Positions 42,037 through 50,636 of a stretch of DNA of 64,000 nt are shown in pieces. The stretch's first letter is position 1; every line of letters begins with the position of its first letter. The translations under genes were made by a program, and so were the position numbers. Source of the stretch: Mesorhizobium loti (GTDB lineage: Bacteria; Pseudomonadota; Alphaproteobacteria; Rhizobiales; Rhizobiaceae); contig NZ_PJRO01000003.1 of the NCBI RefSeq assembly GCF_002858745.1, positions 1 to 64,000 of the forward strand. Reading direction: 5' to 3'. The notes beneath the pieces were generated by a model. It made no database searches, was not told the DNA's origin, and saw only the letters and a program-made list of their open reading frames with translations.

Positions 42037-42615
42037 TCAGAATGTCTCGCCGAGTTCATAGGTTTCGATCGTGCCTTCCGGCAGGCCGTCCGCCTGCACA
42101 GCAACAGATCCCAGTGCGATGCGTGCTTCCGAATCGAGCGGCCCCGCCAATTTGCCCGATACGGACAGCGTGGCACCGGTGACCTGCGAAGGCAGCACTT
42201 CGAACACCAGCCTCGTCTTGCCTGCCACCCCCGGGTCCAGGGCAACCGGCAAGGCGCCGGCTGCGAGCGAAACGCGTTCGCTGGCACGATAGTTGAGACC
42301 ATCCGGCCCCTGCCATGTCGCGGCAGCAACCATCGTCGAACGATCCCTCGCATTGAGCTTTGCCGTCACGATGGCCCAGACACCACCGGAAGTAAGCAGT
42401 TTTTGCTGGCCGAACCGGTTGAGTTTCAGCGTACGGGCAAAGGCCACCTTGTCGACCGCAATGTCGAATGTGCGCGTACGAAGCGTATCCTGGATCTTGC
42501 CGTAGACCGGGATGGGGGCCGTCAGATCGGCATAGTGCGGCTTGGTCGTTTGCATGCCGTAGCAGAGAAGGGCGGCGACCAGCAAAACCGCGATGTTGGC
42601 GATCCGCCGCATCAT
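42037..42615 (-). CDS. Membrane-anchored extracytoplasmic protein B (beta-sandwich-like)
   Basis: The 192-aa protein has an N-terminal helix (IANIAVLLVAALLCYGM) and an outside domain with FDIAVDKVAFARTL, GGVWAIVTAKLNARDRST, WQGPDGLNYRASERVSL and DPGVAGKTRLVFEVLPSQV. This order (tight strand, N-terminus of a W-v-v-N segment, G-x-x-Y, P-G, v-F-e-v) is what DUF4352/telokin-like domains look like. It overlaps the stop of the upstream gene and is nine bases from the next gene, so the three are one operon. Function unknown. Confidence 0.74.
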   Translation of the reverse strand: MMRRIANIAVLLVAALLCYGMQTTKPHYADLTAPIPVYGKIQDTLRTRTFDIAVDKVAFARTLKLNRFGQQKLLTSGGVWAIVTAKLNARDRSTMVAAATWQGPDGLNYRASERVSLAAGALPVALDPGVAGKTRLVFEVLPSQVTGATLSVSGKLAGPLDSEARIALGSVAVQADGLPEGTIETYELGETF

Positions 42616-43193
42616 GGCTTGGCATCCGGTGTATCAGGCCCGGCACCGACAGGCATGGCCACGGTGCCGATAACATGTTCATTGTACCAGCCAGGCACGC
42701 CGTAGAGATTGTCGCGCCGCTTGTAGATTTGGCCATTCACGGCGAGCACGAAACGGTCGGGTGGCGTGGCGCCTGCCGGCAAACCCCAGACATAGGCCAT
42801 GCGCTCGGGCAACCCAGGCTGCAGCGCCGGAGCCATCGATGAGTCACGAACCAGCACGACATAGGGTTTATCATCCGTGCCGCCGGTTGACTGGAAAGTC
42901 GTGAAGTAATTTTTGCTGGAGAGCGCCGTGCGGTTTGTCATTTCAGCTTCGAAGACCAAAGCCTTCTCGCCGGCTTTCAGCGGCAGGCCATAAACACCCT
43001 TTTCGACCGCATAGGCGCGCAAAGGCCTGACTTCCCAGGGACCGGTCTCGACCGGCTGGCCCGGCTCAAGCAAGACGACCGGCTTCTCCAGCGCATCGAA
43101 CACACCAAGGGCGCCGCCCACCGCGAGCGCCGCGACGGTGCCCATACCACCAACAATCCAGGCTTTGAGCTTTGAACGGGCGCTGCCGAACAT
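42612..43193 (-). CDS. Membrane-anchored extracytoplasmic protein C (beta-sandwich-like)
   Basis: The protein of about 193 aa has an N-terminal helix (LKAWIVGGMGTVAALAVGGA) and an outside domain with TGPWEVRPLRAYAVEKGVYG, KAGEKALVFEAEMTNRTALS, VVLVRDSSMAPALQPGLPER and MAYVWGLPAGATPPDRFVLA. GPWEVRPLRA parallels DWQLTDLRA of protein A, suggesting paralogy. It is first of the three-gene operon; the start at 43193 follows GGAAGGG. Confidence 0.74.
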   Translation of the reverse strand: MFGSARSKLKAWIVGGMGTVAALAVGGALGVFDALEKPVVLLEPGQPVETGPWEVRPLRAYAVEKGVYGLPLKAGEKALVFEAEMTNRTALSSKNYFTTFQSTGGTDDKPYVVLVRDSSMAPALQPGLPERMAYVWGLPAGATPPDRFVLAVNGQIYKRRDNLYGVPGWYNEHVIGTVAMPVGAGPDTPDAKP

Positions 43194-43342
43194 GAACCCT
43201 TCCGAATCTTGCGCCTGCCACCCACGCGGCAAACTAGTGGGGAAACGTTGTCATTGGAACCCTGGCGGAGGCTCGCCGGCATGCCAACGCCATTCTCCTG
43301 ACTATGCCTGCCAATGCAGCGCAGGCTGCAATAACTTGCCCG

Positions 43343-43573
43343 CTAGCCCTGCTGTACATCTGCCAATGCGATAAGGTTTTGCAGCGCCTCGACACCAAGC
43401 CGGTTCAGATGCCTGCGGCCGAGTGCGATGTCGATGCGCATGGCGATCTCGCCGGCATCCGCACCTTTCAGATCGGCCAAGCGCTCTATGCCGATCTCTT
43501 CCAGCCAGGCGATCATCTGGGGTCCGATCGAATGCGCCTCGAGCATTGCCTTGCGTTCAGCTTCGTCGATCAT
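43343..43573 (-). CDS. Small helix-hairpin-helix protein (Cdd1/TfoX-C-like)
   Basis: The 76-aa protein consists of SIGPQMIAWLEEIGIERLAD followed by LKGADAGEIAMRIDIALGRR and a helical end. The IGP...L...GI...L pattern is that of helix-hairpin-helix DNA-binding or protein-binding modules such as Cdd1 or the TfoX C-terminal domain. Its partner is unknown. An ATG at 43606 would add 11 residues. It is divergent from the flippase gene. Confidence 0.72.
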   Translation of the reverse strand: MIDEAERKAMLEAHSIGPQMIAWLEEIGIERLADLKGADAGEIAMRIDIALGRRHLNRLGVEALQNLIALADVQQG

Positions 43574-43663
43574 CCTGCCCGAACCGTTTTTTAAGCTGTC
43601 CCGCATACATAGTCTGCCGTACCGGGGCCTGTTAAGGTCCAGGGCGAGGACTGGGAGTACCGC

Positions 43664-45064
43664 GTGCGCTTTTCCGCAGCCACGACAGCCGAGCGGCTTC
43701 TGCCGCAGCGCTTGGCGCTGCGTGCACGGCCTCTGCTCGGCAAACTCGATGCGGTCCTCTTCTCGTCGGACGACCGTGGCGAAGCCGGGCGTATCTCGCT
43801 GATTGCCTTCGCCATCCGCGTCATCAGCGCCGTCATCGCCTTTGTCAGCCAGGTGCTGATGGCCCGCTGGATGGGTTCCTTCGAATACGGCATTCTCGTG
43901 CTGGTCTGGACGACGATGGTCATCGTCGGCAACCTGTCCTGCCTCGGCTTCCACACCTCGGTGATCCGCTTCATTCCCGAGTTCCGCGAACATGGCAAGC
44001 TGGCGGAACTGCGCGGCATCCTGCTGGCCAGCCGGATTTTCGTGCTGGTTGCCTCGACCATCATCGCGCTGGTCGGCATCGCGGGAGTATGGCTGTGTTC
44101 CGACTGGATCGAGAGCTATTACGTGGTGCCGTTCATACTTGGCATCTTCTGCCTGCCGATGATCGCAATGTCCGATTTGCTGCAGGGTATCGCCCGCGCC
44201 AATTCCTGGACACTTTCGGCCCTCTCGCTCGTCTACATCGTTCGCCCGCTTGCGATCCTCGCCTGCATGGGGCTCGCGCTGTTGATCGGCATGCCGGCAG
44301 ACGCCAAGACTGCGTTGATTGCCTCGATCGCCGCCACCTATGCCACCACCATCTTTCAGCTGATCGAGATCACGGGACGTACCGACGCCCGCGTCCCTTC
44401 CGGCCCCACAACCGTCCATCTGCGCGACTGGATCGTCGTCTCCCTGCCGATCTTTCTGGTGGAAAGTTTCTTTTTCCTGCTCACCAATGCCGATGTGCTG
44501 ATGGTCGGCTTTTATCTCCAGCCCGATGATGTCGCCGTCTACTTTGCCACGGTGAAGACATTGGCGTTGGTGCATTTCGTCTATTTCGCCGTCAAGGCCG
44601 GCGTCGCGCAACGCTATGCCCACTACACCCATGGCGAAAGGGAAAAGCTCGCCACCTTTGCCCGCGAAACAGTTTCATGGACCTTCTGGCCATCGCTGCT
44701 GATGGCGCTTCTCGTCCTTCTTCTCGGCAAGCCGATGCTGATCCTGTTCGGGCCGGAATTCAGCACCGGCTACCCGCTCTTGTTCCTGCTCGTCTGTGGT
44801 GTCGTTGCCCGTGCCGCTGTCGGTCCCTGCGAGAGCCTGCTGACCATGAGCGGCCATCAGAACATCTGCGCCGCCGTTTTCGCCCTGACGCTGGCCATCA
44901 ACATCGCGCTCAACGTGATGCTGATCCCGACTTTCCACCTCTGGGGTGCAGCGCTGGCCACTGCGCTTGCCATGGTGTTCGAGGCCGCGGCCCTTTCATT
45001 TACGGTGTGGCGCAAATTGGGTATCGCCATGGTTATTTTCATTCCCGCCAGAGGAGCCGCCTGA
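43664..45064 (+). CDS. Polysaccharide/oligosaccharide flippase (Wzx-like, MOP superfamily)
   Basis: The 466-aa protein has 12-14 predicted helices and matches lipopolysaccharide/polysaccharide flippases: ISAVIAFVSQVLMARWMGSF and EYGILVLVWTTMVIVGNL in the first repeat, and LTNADVLMVGFYLQPDDVAV in the second. Such proteins flip lipid-linked sugars across the inner membrane. The start is GTG at 43664 after GGGAG. Its stop overlaps the next gene's start (TGATG), so the two are translationally coupled. No glycosyltransferase or polymerase gene is adjacent. Confidence 0.87.
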   Translation: MRFSAATTAERLLPQRLALRARPLLGKLDAVLFSSDDRGEAGRISLIAFAIRVISAVIAFVSQVLMARWMGSFEYGILVLVWTTMVIVGNLSCLGFHTSVIRFIPEFREHGKLAELRGILLASRIFVLVASTIIALVGIAGVWLCSDWIESYYVVPFILGIFCLPMIAMSDLLQGIARANSWTLSALSLVYIVRPLAILACMGLALLIGMPADAKTALIASIAATYATTIFQLIEITGRTDARVPSGPTTVHLRDWIVVSLPIFLVESFFFLLTNADVLMVGFYLQPDDVAVYFATVKTLALVHFVYFAVKAGVAQRYAHYTHGEREKLATFARETVSWTFWPSLLMALLVLLLGKPMLILFGPEFSTGYPLLFLLVCGVVARAAVGPCESLLTMSGHQNICAAVFALTLAINIALNVMLIPTFHLWGAALATALAMVFEAAALSFTVWRKLGIAMVIFIPARGAA

Positions 45065-46347
45065 TGGCCGCCGTCCCACTGATCGAGGAAACAAGTGGTG
45101 GTCCCGCTGGGACCTTGATGACAGGTCTGGCTGGCGTCGCGCCCGATGCCGCCCAGCTCGCCGAGATCGAGTTGCTGGCCGCCAACCACCCGGAACGAAC
45201 GCTTGCAGTCTATCCAGCCTCCGCCGGCTTCGATCTGGTCGAAGAACTCGACTATCTATGCAACCGCACCGTCGAGCCAAACGTTTTCTTCAACCCGCGC
45301 TTCCTGGCACCTGCAATGCCGCGCCTGGAAGACAAGGAAGTGCGGCTGGCCGTGATCCGCGACGGCAACGAACACCGTAGCCGGCTGCGCCTCCTGGTAC
45401 CTTTTTCGGTAGAGCGGCCTGGCATTCCGCTCGCGGCTCCCATCATGCGCACCTGGGCAAGCCCGTTCGGCCCTGTCGGCACCCCCTTGGTCGACCGGGA
45501 CGACCCCATCGGCGTCATCGAGGATTTCTTCGCGATGCTGTCACGTCCGCATCTGAAGCTTCCCAAGGTCTTTGCCTTGCCCGATATGCGCCTTGATGGT
45601 CCCATGGCCAGCCTGATGCGGGCACTTGCCGAAGCACGCAACCTGCCGTTGGTGATCACGGGTGAAACGCAGCGTCCGTTCCTGCAAAGCAGGCTTGATG
45701 GCGAGGCCTACCTCAAGCAATCCCTGCGTTCACACCACTATCGTGAGTTTCGTCGGCTGAAGCGGCGGCTCGGCGAGACGGGAAACCTGCAACATGAAGT
45801 GGCGCGCGGGCCAGAGGAAATCCGGCAAGCGATCGAGAATTTCCTGACGCTGGAAGCGTCCGGCTGGAAGGGACGCGAGCGCACCGCCATGGCCATCGAC
45901 CGCTTCCGTGCCGCCTTCGCGCGCGAAGCGGTGCACCGTCTGGCCGAGCAGGACATGTGCCGCATCCATTCGCTGACGCTGGACGGGCGCACCGTTGCCA
46001 GCCTCATCGTCTTTGTTGAAGCCGGCCACGCCTATACGTGGAAGACGGCCTATGACGAGACACTGGCTTCGTTCTCGCCAGGTACGCTGCTCATGATCGA
46101 AGTGACCAAACAGCACCTCGACGATCCCAATATCATCATGACCGACTCTTGCGCTGTGCCCGACCATCCTGTCATGAGTCGCCTGTGGATGGAGCGACGG
46201 CCGGTCGGCACCTTCGTGATCGGCCTGACGCCTGATGCCGACAAGGCAACCAGGCAGGCCGCATCGCAACTGCATCTCTATCGCGAAACCCGCAATTTCG
46301 CGCGCTTGCTGCGCAACAGAGTGAGAAACCTGTTCAGCCGCGGGTGA
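45064..46347 (+). CDS. BioF2/CelD-like GNAT acyltransferase
   Basis: The 427-aa protein fits the BioF2-like/CelD group of GNAT enzymes, with SLRSHHYREFRRLKRRLGET in the middle and LDGRTVASLIVFVEAGHAYT, then SFSPGTLLMIEVTKQHLDD, in the acetyl-CoA half. These proteins are often encoded with polysaccharide export genes and may acylate or aminoacylate a surface glycan. It overlaps the flippase stop by one base. The longer open frame upstream lies inside the flippase gene and is not real. Confidence 0.85.
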   Translation: MAAVPLIEETSGGPAGTLMTGLAGVAPDAAQLAEIELLAANHPERTLAVYPASAGFDLVEELDYLCNRTVEPNVFFNPRFLAPAMPRLEDKEVRLAVIRDGNEHRSRLRLLVPFSVERPGIPLAAPIMRTWASPFGPVGTPLVDRDDPIGVIEDFFAMLSRPHLKLPKVFALPDMRLDGPMASLMRALAEARNLPLVITGETQRPFLQSRLDGEAYLKQSLRSHHYREFRRLKRRLGETGNLQHEVARGPEEIRQAIENFLTLEASGWKGRERTAMAIDRFRAAFAREAVHRLAEQDMCRIHSLTLDGRTVASLIVFVEAGHAYTWKTAYDETLASFSPGTLLMIEVTKQHLDDPNIIMTDSCAVPDHPVMSRLWMERRPVGTFVIGLTPDADKATRQAASQLHLYRETRNFARLLRNRVRNLFSRG

Positions 46348-46394
46348 ACAAAAGCCAGACGGAATGGTTCGACTTCCCCGTCGGCGTTGTGAAA

Positions 46395-46417
46395 CCCGGC
46401 GATCGTCGCACGCCGGG
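46395..46417 (+). terminator. GC-rich hairpin after the flippase/acyltransferase pair
   Basis: CCCGGCG / CGCCGGG arms with a 9-nt loop lie about 50 bases after the acyltransferase stop. There is no T-run, so it is a weak terminator candidate. Confidence 0.4.
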
Positions 46418-46429
46418 CCCGGAGTTCTG

Positions 46430-46496
46430 TTGTCATTTGTACTTTAATTTCATCTAAACTATTGATATAAAATACTTTTTTGAACTTTTCATTTGT
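46430..46496 (+). promoter_or_regulatory. AT-rich stretch with a candidate promoter
   Basis: This short AT-rich stretch contrasts with the GC-rich surroundings. TTGTAC (about 46437-46442) is followed by 17 nt and TATTGA (46460-46465), then TATAAAAT. It could drive the structured RNA just downstream. I see no coding sequence here. Confidence 0.4.
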
Positions 46497-46595
46497 ATGG
46501 GCTACACTACTTTTACGGTAGGGCGAAGGCACGTCGTGTTACCGTAGCCCGCTTGCCACACCCCACCCCCCACCCAGGCAAGCGGGCTTGTTTGG
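46497..46595 (+). ncRNA. Candidate structured small RNA with competing hairpins and C-rich loop
   Basis: Three inverted repeats are packed into about 95 bases: GGGCTAC (46499-46505) with GTAGCCC (46544-46550); TACGGTA (46514-46520) with TACCGTA (46540-46546); and AGCCCGCTTGCC (46546-46557) with GGCAAGCGGGCT (46577-46588). The last stem is followed by TTGTTT and closes a 19-nt C-rich loop (ACACCCCACCCCCCACCCA). The first and last stems share AGCCC and cannot coexist. No ORF fits. This looks like a trans-acting sRNA or an attenuator; I cannot name a family. Confidence 0.45.
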
Positions 46596-46813
46596 GGATC
46601 TGACATCACGCGAGCCGGAATATTGAACCATCTCGCCTCAGCGATGTTCCCGGACCGGATGGGACACCGTTCTGCCGAACCGACAAAATCCAGTGCATTG
46701 AAGGATCTGGCGCCTGCGGCACGTACTTTCGCACCGAGGGTTCGCAAGGGTGACCGCTATGAGGTCGCCCCATTGCAGCCGTGAGCGAAGCGAACTGGCG
46801 TGAGATAGAAAAA

Positions 46814-46898
46814 TGGTGCCCCTAGCCGGGATCGAACCAGCACTCCTTGCGGAACTCGATTTTGAGTCGAGCGCGTCTACCAATTCCGCCATAGGGGC
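46814..46898 (-). tRNA. tRNA-Leu (anticodon CAA)
   Basis: On the minus strand an 85-nt cloverleaf starts GCCCCTATGGCGGAATTGG and ends TAGGGGC-ACCA, with a 7-bp acceptor stem and encoded CCA. The anticodon arm CTCGA-CTCAAAA-TCGAG gives CAA, and the long variable arm (TTCCGCAAGGAGT) is typical of tRNA-Leu. The T-arm TTCGATC loop is intact. Confidence 0.95.
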
Positions 46899-47095
46899 CC
46901 CGGACCGGGCGGTCCAGATGCGCGCGGACTATACGGTCGCGCACCGGTTCGTCAACTGGCGCAATGCGTTACTGTGCCGAAATACCGGAAACATTGGGTG
47001 TTGCCAGGTGCGACCTTTCGCTTTCGTGAAGCCCCCGCCATTGTGTGGCCAAGAAATTCTTTCTAGAGCATGACGCTCACCAAGAAGGGGGCTGC

Positions 47096-47683
47096 ATGCT
47101 TCGCGGACTTTATGACTGGACGCTGTCACTGGCGGCGCGGAAATCGGCCGAGTGGTGGCTGGCGTTCATCGCTTTCGTCGAGAGCTCGGTCTTCCTGGTG
47201 CCAGCGGACGTACTTTACCTACCGATGGCGCTTTCCCGCCCGGATCGCGCCTATCGCTACGCGCTTGTCGCCACGATTGCGTCCGTCCTCGGCGGTGTTG
47301 CCGGCTGGTTCATCGGCCACTACGCCTACGAAGCCGTGGCCAAGCCCGTGCTCGAGTTCTATGGCAAATATGATGAGTTCGAGGCGTTGCGGCTATCATC
47401 CGGGATCGGCTTCATCATCCTGATGCTGATCACTTCCGGGGCGGCACACCTGCCGCCGATCAAGGTGGTAACCATCCTCTCCGGCGTCATCGGCGTCAAT
47501 CTCTTGCTGTTCATCGCGCTCGCCATCGTGGCGCGTGGCGGCCGTTTCCTGCTGCTTGCCTGGTTGCTGCGCCGCTATGGCGAACCGATCCGTGACTTCA
47601 TCGAGAAGCGGCTCGGCCTGCTGGCAGGAGCCGCGGCAGCCATCCTCATTCTGCTTTATTTCGCGGCCAAATACGCCATTTGA
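47096..47683 (+). CDS. YqaA/DedA-like VTT-domain membrane protein
   Basis: The 195-aa protein has four to five predicted helices and the SNARE-associated/VTT pattern: WWLAFIAFVESSVFLVPADV near the start and GFIILMLITSGAAHLPPIKV in the middle. Relatives help lipid flipping, membrane potential or envelope stability. AAGGGGG precedes the ATG at 47096. It ends about 30 bases before dsbB on the same strand. Confidence 0.86.
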   Translation: MLRGLYDWTLSLAARKSAEWWLAFIAFVESSVFLVPADVLYLPMALSRPDRAYRYALVATIASVLGGVAGWFIGHYAYEAVAKPVLEFYGKYDEFEALRLSSGIGFIILMLITSGAAHLPPIKVVTILSGVIGVNLLLFIALAIVARGGRFLLLAWLLRRYGEPIRDFIEKRLGLLAGAAAAILILLYFAAKYAI

Positions 47684-47715
47684 GCATGACGCGCCGACAA
47701 CAGGAGCGAAATCAT

Positions 47716-48231
47716 ATGTCCGAAGCGACAACGCCGGCGCAACGCGATCCGATGCTCACCGCTGCGTTCCTGACCGTGGCGATGGCAGTCACCGTCGGTT
47801 CGGCGCTCGCCTTCCAGTACATAGGCGGCTACATCCCCTGCAAGCTCTGCTACGAACAGCGCATCCCCTATTATGTCGGCGCACCGCTGATGCTGCTCGC
47901 AGTCCTCGCAGCGATCTTCAAACTGCCCGTGTGGATCACCCGCGCCCTGCTTCTCGTCGGCGGCCTGCTCATGGTCTACGGCCTCTATCTCGGCGTCTTC
48001 CATTCCGGTGTTGAATGGGGCTGGTGGCCGGGCCCGACCGATTGCACGAACGTCGCCGGTCCGGTTGACACTGGCGGCAATGGCGTACTCGATGCGCTCG
48101 ACAAGTTCGTGCCGCCATCCTGCGACAAGGCTGCCCTGCGTATCCTCGGTCTGTCGCTGGCCGGCTGGAACGCCATTGCCAGCCTGATCCTGGCGGCGGT
48201 TGCCTTCCGCGGAGCTTTCAAACGCGTTTGA
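47716..48231 (+). CDS. Disulfide bond formation protein DsbB/DsbI
   Basis: The 171-aa four-helix protein reoxidises periplasmic dithiol oxidases and passes electrons to quinone. It carries the first periplasmic pair IPCKLC, immediately followed by YEQR, and the second pair around DCTNV...PPSCDKAA. The start at 47716 follows AGGAGCG. It probably forms an operon with the VTT protein gene just upstream. No dsbA is nearby. Confidence 0.88.
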   Translation: MSEATTPAQRDPMLTAAFLTVAMAVTVGSALAFQYIGGYIPCKLCYEQRIPYYVGAPLMLLAVLAAIFKLPVWITRALLLVGGLLMVYGLYLGVFHSGVEWGWWPGPTDCTNVAGPVDTGGNGVLDALDKFVPPSCDKAALRILGLSLAGWNAIASLILAAVAFRGAFKRV

Positions 48232-48244
48232 GTGAGAACGAGCC

Positions 48245-48802
48245 TCAGGGCTCCAATTCCACATCCCAGTACAGATAATCCATCCAGCTTTCGTGCAGAT
48301 GGTTGGGCGGGAAGAGACGGCCGTTGTTGTGCAGATCATGCACGGTCGGCTGGAACGGCTTCTGCAGCGGCCACATCTTGGCTTGCGAAGGCATCATGCC
48401 GCCTTTGCGCAGATTGCAGGGGGAGCAGGCGGCGACCACATTTTCCCACGTCGTCGCACCGCCGCGATGACGCGGGACGACGTGGTCGAAGGTGAGATCC
48501 TCCGGCGTCCCGCAATACTGGCACTGGAAGCGGTCACGCAGGAACACGTTGAAGCGGGTGAACGCCGGGTAACGCGATGGCTTCACATAGGCTTTGAGGC
48601 TGACGACGGACGGCAGTTTCATCGAGAAATTCGGCGACGAGACCGCATGCTCGTATTCGGCGACGATGTTGACGCGATCGAGGAACACCGCCTTGATCGC
48701 GTCCTGCCAGGACCAGAGCGAAAGCGGGTAATAGCTGAGCGGGCGGTAGTCCGCGTTCAGCACCAGTGCGGGAAGCCCATCCGGAGATACGGCAACCGTC
48801 AC
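48245..48802 (-). CDS. HNH endonuclease
   Basis: The 185-aa protein contains an HNH nuclease with two zinc CxxC pairs: FQCQYCGTPEDLTFDHVVPR and WENVVAACSPCNLRKGG. The N-terminal part (ALVLNADYRPLSYYPLSLWS) is conserved in a chromosomal family common in proteobacteria, distinct from mobile intron nucleases. Its biological role is unknown. It is convergent with dsbB and has no restriction or toxin partner nearby. Confidence 0.88.
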   Translation of the reverse strand: MTVAVSPDGLPALVLNADYRPLSYYPLSLWSWQDAIKAVFLDRVNIVAEYEHAVSSPNFSMKLPSVVSLKAYVKPSRYPAFTRFNVFLRDRFQCQYCGTPEDLTFDHVVPRHRGGATTWENVVAACSPCNLRKGGMMPSQAKMWPLQKPFQPTVHDLHNNGRLFPPNHLHESWMDYLYWDVELEP

Positions 48803-48930
48803 GTTGTTTGCCTCCTTGGTTCTCGAACCGAACGGCGCGGATACTGTAAGCCCGACATGACAGGGATGTGAAGCGGGAAGCCCTGCCGAATACCCCTCAA
48901 AAGAGCATGATTTTTAAGCTTTTTTACGGC

Positions 48931-49572
48931 TCAGGCGGGCGGGGCGGCGTCCCTGCCCTTCAATTCCCTGTAATAGGACCAGAAAAGTCGCGCTGCGATG
49001 CCCCTCCAGGGGGCCCATGATTCGGCCAGGACGATGAGCTTTTTTTCAGCCGGACGTGGATCGATCGACAGCGCGTGACCGACTGCGCTTTGCAGCGCCA
49101 CGTCACGTGCTGGAAACACGTCCGGGTGCCCGGCAGCGAACAGGAGATAGCATTCCGCGGTCCAGGGACCGATGCCTGGAACGGCTGTAAGTTCGGCGAT
49201 CGCTTCCCCAGCCTCCAGCAAACAGAGATGATGAAGGTCGAGCCCATCCGCCACCGCGCCGGCGATCGCGAGCAGCCCGCGTTGCTTCGGCCGCGATAAT
49301 CCGGCCTCGCGAAAAATGTCCTCGCCGGCGCCAAGAATAGCCTCGGGCGTCAACGGGTCCAGCAACTTGATCAGCCGGCCGAAAATTGCATCGGCGCTGG
49401 CGCGCGAGACCTGTTGCGAGACGATGATCGAAGCAAGGCTGGCAAAGCCGGGCTCCGAGAGACGCAGCGGCACGTCGCCGGCAAAGGCACGCACCGTCTC
49501 CAGGCGCGGATCGATGCCGCACAAGGCATCGAGGCCTGTGGCAATGTCATTGAGAGAAGTGATACGCTGCAT
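48931..49572 (-). CDS. AlkA-family DNA-3-methyladenine glycosylase II
   Basis: The 213-aa HhH-GPD base-excision enzyme removes alkylated purines. Visible are ASIIVSQQVSRASADAIFGR, the hairpin LTAVPGIGPWTAECYLLFAA, and the catalytic Asp in DVFPARDVALQ. It lacks the N-terminal domain of E. coli AlkA, as short bacterial versions do. The start at 49572 avoids overlap with the divergent gluQ gene. Confidence 0.9.
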   Translation of the reverse strand: MQRITSLNDIATGLDALCGIDPRLETVRAFAGDVPLRLSEPGFASLASIIVSQQVSRASADAIFGRLIKLLDPLTPEAILGAGEDIFREAGLSRPKQRGLLAIAGAVADGLDLHHLCLLEAGEAIAELTAVPGIGPWTAECYLLFAAGHPDVFPARDVALQSAVGHALSIDPRPAEKKLIVLAESWAPWRGIAARLFWSYYRELKGRDAAPPA

Positions 49573-49643
49573 GTTCTTGTCCGAGAAAGGCCGGCAAGGT
49601 AGCAATCCGGCTAACGCTTGCAAAACCCGATTGTCGCCGGTCG

Positions 49644-50519
49644 ATGACACTCCTGACATTTCGTTTCGCCCCTAGCCCGAATGGCGACCTGCACCTTGGC
49701 CACGCTTATTCCGCGCTGCTTAACCAGCGGCTGGCGAACGATACCGGCGCACGCTTTTTGCTGCGGATGGAAGACATCGACACCACGCGCTGCACGCCGG
49801 AATTCGAGGCGGGCATCCATCGCGATCTCGAATGGCTTGGCCTGCGCTGGGAAGAACCGGTACGGCGGCAGTCGGAGCATTTCGGCGAATACAAGGCTGC
49901 CCTTGAAAAGCTGATCGCTGAAGACCTCGTCTATCCTGCCTTCATGAGCCGCGGCGACATCCGCGCCTTCATCAGCGACCGCGAACGGCGCGGGCGCGAC
50001 TGGCCACGCGACCCGGATGGCGCGCCACTCTATCCGGCAGTCGACAAGGCTCTGTCCCGGAAGGAGCGTAAGGCGCACATTGCCGAAGGGATACCTTTCG
50101 CCTGGCGCCTCGACGTTGCGGCCGCACTGTCGCGGGTCGGCACTGACCTCTCCTGGACGGAATTCGAAAACACGAGCCTATCGACAGCACGTCGTGTCCA
50201 GGCGCTGCCGCAAGACTGGGGAGACGTCATCCTGGCACGCCGAGACATCCCGACCAGCTACCATCTTTCCGTCGTGCTGGACGACGCCCTGCAAGGCATA
50301 ACGCATGTCGTGCGCGGCATGGACCTGTTCCAGGCAACGGCCGTACAGAGGCTGTTGCAGGAATTGCTCGGCCTGCCTGAGCCCGCCTATTTCCATCACC
50401 GGCTGGTCCTTGGTCCGGACGGGCGCAAACTCTCGAAGAGCCTCAAAGACACGGGCCTGGCCGCCCTGCGTGCTGCCGGCACGACGCCAGAGGATATCCA
50501 CTTCATGGTTGGCCTATAG
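49644..50519 (+). CDS. gluQ: Glutamyl-queuosine tRNA(Asp) synthetase
   Basis: The 291-aa protein is a truncated class I synthetase that loads Glu onto queuosine in tRNA-Asp. It has the HIGH-type motif FAPSPNGDLHLGHAYSAL and the KMSKS-type motif GRKLSKSLKD, but lacks the anticodon-binding half of true GltX, the hallmark of GluQ-RS. It is divergent from the glycosylase gene. Confidence 0.93.
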   Translation: MTLLTFRFAPSPNGDLHLGHAYSALLNQRLANDTGARFLLRMEDIDTTRCTPEFEAGIHRDLEWLGLRWEEPVRRQSEHFGEYKAALEKLIAEDLVYPAFMSRGDIRAFISDRERRGRDWPRDPDGAPLYPAVDKALSRKERKAHIAEGIPFAWRLDVAAALSRVGTDLSWTEFENTSLSTARRVQALPQDWGDVILARRDIPTSYHLSVVLDDALQGITHVVRGMDLFQATAVQRLLQELLGLPEPAYFHHRLVLGPDGRKLSKSLKDTGLAALRAAGTTPEDIHFMVGL

Positions 50520-50636
50520 GACGGCTACTGCAGCAGCTTCAATTCGCGTTACTTTAAAAGTAAGCGGTTTTGGCTTTGCCCAGCCTACTTGCCGGGCTAG
50601 AGCGGCACGTTCTTCATCAGAAAGCGATTGTACCCC

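Noticed and set aside
46278..46532. Minus-strand 84-codon ORF through the AT-rich region
   Set aside because: Overlaps the end of the acyltransferase gene and a structured RNA region; no family resemblance and no convincing ribosome site.
46814..46898. tRNA-Leu as an integration site for a mobile element
   Set aside because: No integrase, no direct repeat of the tRNA end and no foreign-looking gene block flanks it; the neighbouring AT-rich stretch is only about 70 bases.
48245..48802. HNH nuclease as a defence or homing element
   Set aside because: It belongs to a widespread chromosomal HNH family and has no restriction, methylase or intron context.
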